From contig CBDCVB010000002.1 in the NCBI GenBank assembly GCA_965222895.1, forward strand, positions 1,674,001 to 1,738,000: a DNA stretch of 64,000 nt, written 5' to 3'. The notes beneath the pieces were generated by a model that saw only the letters and a list, made by a program, of their open reading frames with translations, did no database searches and was not told the origin of the DNA. Below, piece after piece: positions 60,989-64,000 of the stretch (positions are counted from its first letter, which is position 1; each line of letters opens with the position of its first letter). Source of the DNA: Bin87 sp965222895 (GTDB lineage Bacteria > Chloroflexota > Dehalococcoidia > Lucifugimonadales > UBA3495). A program made the position numbers and the translations under genes.

Positions 60989-61810
60989 TTATTCCGGTCG
61001 TGCCGGGGGTTGGCAGCAGGGGCAATACCAACTGCTCCGACCTCTGATCCGCAGTAGCTGGACCTCGGTTGCGCAACTGGGACATAATTCACCCTTGGCC
61101 CGTGGTATCGTCCACGGCGACAGGGCGGTGGGTGGATCAGGCCACTGGGCATCGCTGGCTCGTGCGTAGGCGGCCACCGATCGGGTCAGGGCCTTTACGA
61201 TGGATTCGTGCAAACGGGTTGACTCGCCCAGGTCCAGACTGCCGGCCATCCGTTCGGGATGAATGCCAGACAGAAACAACGCTTCATCGGCGTACAGGTT
61301 GCCCAGACCTGCCACGACAGATTGCTCCAGCAGCAACGCTTTGATGGGCGCTTTGCGGTTTCCCAGCATCGCCGTCAAGGCTTTCGGGGTGAAGCATGGT
61401 TCCAAAGGTTCCGGCCCCATTTTAGACATAGCATCTACCGGGTCGTTCAACAGCCACAGGTGTCCGAACTTCCGCGGGTCGCCGAATCGTAGTTGTCGGC
61501 CATCGTCCAGCGGGAAAGTGTGCCGCACCATCGGACCGACCGGCACATCTGCGTTTCTGATGCGGAGGCTCCCCGTCATGCCCAGGTGCAGCACGAGATG
61601 GTTTCCGTCGTCCAGTGGCGAGATGAGGTACTTGCCCCGCCGACGCACATCCTCTACCCGCCGGCCAACCACTCTCTCGATAAACTCGCCGACCGAGGGC
61701 TGGCGCACCGTCCTGGGCCACGTTATGTCGGGTGCGCCCAGCACACGACCAACCAACCCCGCCCGCAACAGATATTGGCGCGTGTTTTCGACCTCGGGCA
61801 GTTCGGGCAT
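60989..61810 (-). CDS. mutM: Formamidopyrimidine-DNA glycosylase
   Basis: It removes 8-oxoguanine and FaPy lesions with AP lyase activity. The N-terminus PELPEVE (Pro2 and Glu3 catalytic), the Lys in RRGKYLISPL (about residue 60), the helix-two-turn-helix region and the C-terminal zinc finger with CPSCATEVQLLRIRGRSSWYCPCC (four Cys, split here by function) are all present at 273 residues. It is 16 bp downstream of ileS, so the two form an operon. Confidence 0.96.
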   Translation of the reverse strand: MPELPEVENTRQYLLRAGLVGRVLGAPDITWPRTVRQPSVGEFIERVVGRRVEDVRRRGKYLISPLDDGNHLVLHLGMTGSLRIRNADVPVGPMVRHTFPLDDGRQLRFGDPRKFGHLWLLNDPVDAMSKMGPEPLEPCFTPKALTAMLGNRKAPIKALLLEQSVVAGLGNLYADEALFLSGIHPERMAGSLDLGESTRLHESIVKALTRSVAAYARASDAQWPDPPTALSPWTIPRAKGELCPSCATEVQLLRIRGRSSWYCPCCQPPARPE

Positions 61811-61826
61811 ATTGATTTGCGAAGAT

Positions 61827-64000
61827 TTAAGCGGTAACCCGCCGCACCCCGAGGGTTACTTCCATTCCCTCAATTTTGGCGGTTTCAAAGTGCATATCTT
61901 CGGGTGCTTGCACTACTAACGCTTCTAACTCTTCGCTCAACGTCTCCTGCATGATGTAATCCCGGTGCCCGGTCATTACCCTCATCACATTGGCAGGGCC
62001 TTCGTAGAAGGTGATGATGCGGTCGGTGATTTCGTAGCGGGCGCCCTTGCGCAGGTTCTGGATGCGATGCGCCAGTTCGCGTGCCAGTCCTTCGTCGGCC
62101 AATTCGGGTGTCAAACGGGTGTCGATGGCGACCATGTAGCCGGCCTCCAGACTGGCCGAATATCCTTCTAATAACACGATGGCCTCGGCTGCGTCGCCAG
62201 CGGCTCCCTGCGCACTGGCGTAGAGCTCTGGTTGCAAAGCGGCCGGCTGTAACTCCTTGATGTTCAGCTCCTCAAGAATCTGGGCTCGCACCCAGTCCAG
62301 GTATTCGTTCTCTTCAGGCGTGCGGGTATGCACCACCACGGATGCCAGCGGCTGCCGCACTTTGATGCCGGCCTTGCTGCGAGCTGCCCGACCCATGCTG
62401 GCGACGCGCTGCGCCAGTCTGGTGGCGTCCATCAGGGGGCCATCGATTAGCGATTCGTTGGCGGTTGGGTAGGTGGCCAGGTGAACACTATCCGGAGCGT
62501 CTGGGTGGTAGCGCAGTTCCAGGTTGCGGTACATCTGCTCCGCCACGAAGGGAGCCAGGGGCGCCATCAGCTTGGCCACGGTGGTCAGGCAGGTGTACAG
62601 CGTCGCATAGGCGCCGAGCTTGTCGGTGTCGCTTTCGCTCTTCCAGAACCGGCGTCGAGACCGACGGACGTACCAGTTGGACAGCACGTCGATAAATTCC
62701 TGGATCCGGCGACCGGCATCGGTGGGATTGTATTTGTCCAGGTAATCGTCAACCTGCTGCACCAGCAGATTCAACTCCGACAGTATCCAGCGATCAAGTT
62801 CAACTTCCGGCTGCCAGTTGGCTGATATCTGGTCGGGTTCAAACTGATCGATGTTGGCGTAATTGGTGAAGAACGAATACACGTTCCATAGCGTCAGCAA
62901 CACCCGCCGCAGCGTCTCATTGACCAGTTTGTCGGAGAATCGCCGCGACTCACCGGGATGTGAAGCGGTGAACAGATACCAGCGGAGGGCGTCGGCGCCG
63001 TGGGCGTCCAGGACGGTCATGGGGTCAACGACGTTGCCGAGCCGTTTGCTCATCTTTCGCCCGCGCCCGTCCAGAATCAGGCCCAGGCAGATTACGTTGC
63101 GGTAGGCCACGTCATCATTTAATAATGTGGACAGGGCGTGCAGGCTGTAGAACCAGCCTCGAGTCTGGTCGACGGCCTCGCAGATGTAATCAGCCGGCAA
63201 ACGCCCATCGTGGTCGATGTCGGTGTTTTCAAAGGGATAATGCCATTGGGCGTATGGCATCATGCCCGAATCGAACCAGGCATCCATGACCTCAGGAATG
63301 CGCCGCATGGTGCCGTCGCAATTATCGCTGGCGCACCGCCAGGTTATGTCGTCAACGTAAGGGCGATGCAGGTCAATGTCGGCGGCTGCCGCACCCGCCA
63401 GAGCGACCAAATCGGCCACACTGCCCACGCAAGTTGTCGAAACACAGGTGTCGCACTGCCACACCGGGATCGGAGTGCCCCAGTAACGCTCCCGGGAGAT
63501 TGCCCAATCCACGTTATTGCGCAACCACTCGCCGAAACGACCCTCGCGAATGTGGTCGGGATACCAGTTGATGTCGCTATTGGCAGACACCAGCCGGTCC
63601 TTGACTGCGGTCGTGCGGATGTACCAGGATGTCTTGGCGTAGTAGAGCAACGGGGTGTCGCAACGCCAGCAGAACGGATAAGTGTGTCGGTATACGCCCT
63701 GGTGATAGAGCAGATTTCGCCCGGTCAATTCTTCGCAAATATCAGGGTCAGCGTCTTTGACAAATTTTCCAGCGAAGGGGTAATTGCCGGTGATGATGCC
63801 CTGGAGATCCACCGGCTGAACGAAGGCCAGTCCTTCCTCCCGGCCGAGTCCCAGGTCCTCATCTCCGAATGCCGGCGCGATGTGAACGATACCGGTGCCA
63901 TCGTCCATGCTGACGAAATCGGCGGCGACGATGTGCGGAGCGTAGGATTCGGTTTCTTCCAATTCCACGACGGTCGTTCCGCTGGCTCCGGTTTTGCGCA
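61827..64000 (-). CDS. ileS: Isoleucyl-tRNA synthetase, C-terminal two thirds (window-edge truncated)
   Basis: The frame stays open to the window edge, so the N-terminal catalytic part (HIGH motif) is off-window. Visible are the class I KMSKS-type motif GRGRKMSKRLGNVVDP (near 63040), the editing-domain end, the tRNA-binding anticodon domain with a SDTDKLGAYATLYTCLTTVAKLMAPLAPFVAEQMY helix, and a long C-terminal domain that ends without a zinc-binding CxxC pair. The absence of that C-terminal zinc finger suggests the eukaryote-like IleS2 class, which is often mupirocin tolerant (inference). It leads the ileS-mutM operon. Confidence 0.93.
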   Translation of the reverse strand, partial: RKTGASGTTVVELEETESYAPHIVAADFVSMDDGTGIVHIAPAFGDEDLGLGREEGLAFVQPVDLQGIITGNYPFAGKFVKDADPDICEELTGRNLLYHQGVYRHTYPFCWRCDTPLLYYAKTSWYIRTTAVKDRLVSANSDINWYPDHIREGRFGEWLRNNVDWAISRERYWGTPIPVWQCDTCVSTTCVGSVADLVALAGAAAADIDLHRPYVDDITWRCASDNCDGTMRRIPEVMDAWFDSGMMPYAQWHYPFENTDIDHDGRLPADYICEAVDQTRGWFYSLHALSTLLNDDVAYRNVICLGLILDGRGRKMSKRLGNVVDPMTVLDAHGADALRWYLFTASHPGESRRFSDKLVNETLRRVLLTLWNVYSFFTNYANIDQFEPDQISANWQPEVELDRWILSELNLLVQQVDDYLDKYNPTDAGRRIQEFIDVLSNWYVRRSRRRFWKSESDTDKLGAYATLYTCLTTVAKLMAPLAPFVAEQMYRNLELRYHPDAPDSVHLATYPTANESLIDGPLMDATRLAQRVASMGRAARSKAGIKVRQPLASVVVHTRTPEENEYLDWVRAQILEELNIKELQPAALQPELYASAQGAAGDAAEAIVLLEGYSASLEAGYMVAIDTRLTPELADEGLARELAHRIQNLRKGARYEITDRIITFYEGPANVMRVMTGHRDYIMQETLSEELEALVVQAPEDMHFETAKIEGMEVTLGVRRVTA

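Noticed and set aside
1..64000. CRISPR array or prophage
   Set aside because: No repeated spacer-repeat pattern, cas gene, integrase or structural phage gene is visible in the window.

Overview
The window reads as a contig from a GC-rich, Gram-negative-like or monoderm environmental bacterium, most likely a Chloroflexota/Dehalococcoidia relative (SAR202-like). This is inferred from gene content: an 11-subunit complex I without the NADH module, a succinate dehydrogenase with an HdrB-like subunit, many flavin-dependent oxidoreductases, class III CoA transferases, an F420/FMN PPOX-type protein, a xanthine-dehydrogenase-type molybdenum hydroxylase and a PAC2 protein. No rRNA is present, so the taxonomy is inference only. 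The right edge cuts through ileS.

Layout. 1-16.0 kb is one long minus-strand respiratory block: nuoA-B-C-D-H-I-J-K, a small DUF2007 gene, nuoL-M-N, nadK, a Nudix hydrolase, sdhA, sdhB and an HdrB-like sdh subunit. There is a TATAAT-type promoter upstream of nuoA. 16.1-20.5 kb (plus strand) holds an alpha/beta hydrolase, a CoA transferase, rdgB, moaA and moaC. A small unknown gene, a tRNA with CAT anticodon and a PAC2 gene follow. 22.4-34.2 kb is an accessory catabolic region: two luciferase-like monooxygenases, a double VOC protein, a PuuE-like deacetylase, a domain-swapped CoA transferase, an HsaA-like flavin hydroxylase coupled to a 69-residue ORF, an acyl-CoA synthetase, a zinc alcohol dehydrogenase and an AGPS-like FAD oxidase. 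34.3-49.5 kb is mostly housekeeping: tRNA-Pro, a DUF4349 lipoprotein, mfd, proB-proA, a split transketolase, an amidohydrolase, a mug-thpR-alkA cluster and ffh. 49.5-58.4 kb has an ABC-2 exporter, sbcC, a PPOX protein and a three-gene molybdenum hydroxylase. 58.7-60.8 kb encodes an unusual three-domain fusion, and 61-64 kb carries mutM and ileS.

How it fits together. Electrons from succinate and from an unidentified donor (ferredoxin- or F420-like, because NuoEFG are absent) would enter the quinone pool. moaA/moaC supply early molybdenum cofactor steps that the CoxMSL-type hydroxylase needs. The monooxygenases, CoA ligase and CoA transferases suggest oxidative breakdown of cyclic or recalcitrant organic matter.

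The most novel item is the 696-residue protein at 58715-60805. It joins a DapA-family aldolase, an MfnB-like (5-formylfuran-3-yl)methyl phosphate synthase with its expected catalytic lysines in place, and a TusA-like sulfur-carrier domain. This suggests an undescribed furan or sulfur-furan pathway. Other noteworthy items are a dispersed GTCATTGCGAG inverted-repeat element, a perfect 13-bp hairpin between mfd and proB, and a three-unit 15-bp tandem repeat beside tRNA-Pro.
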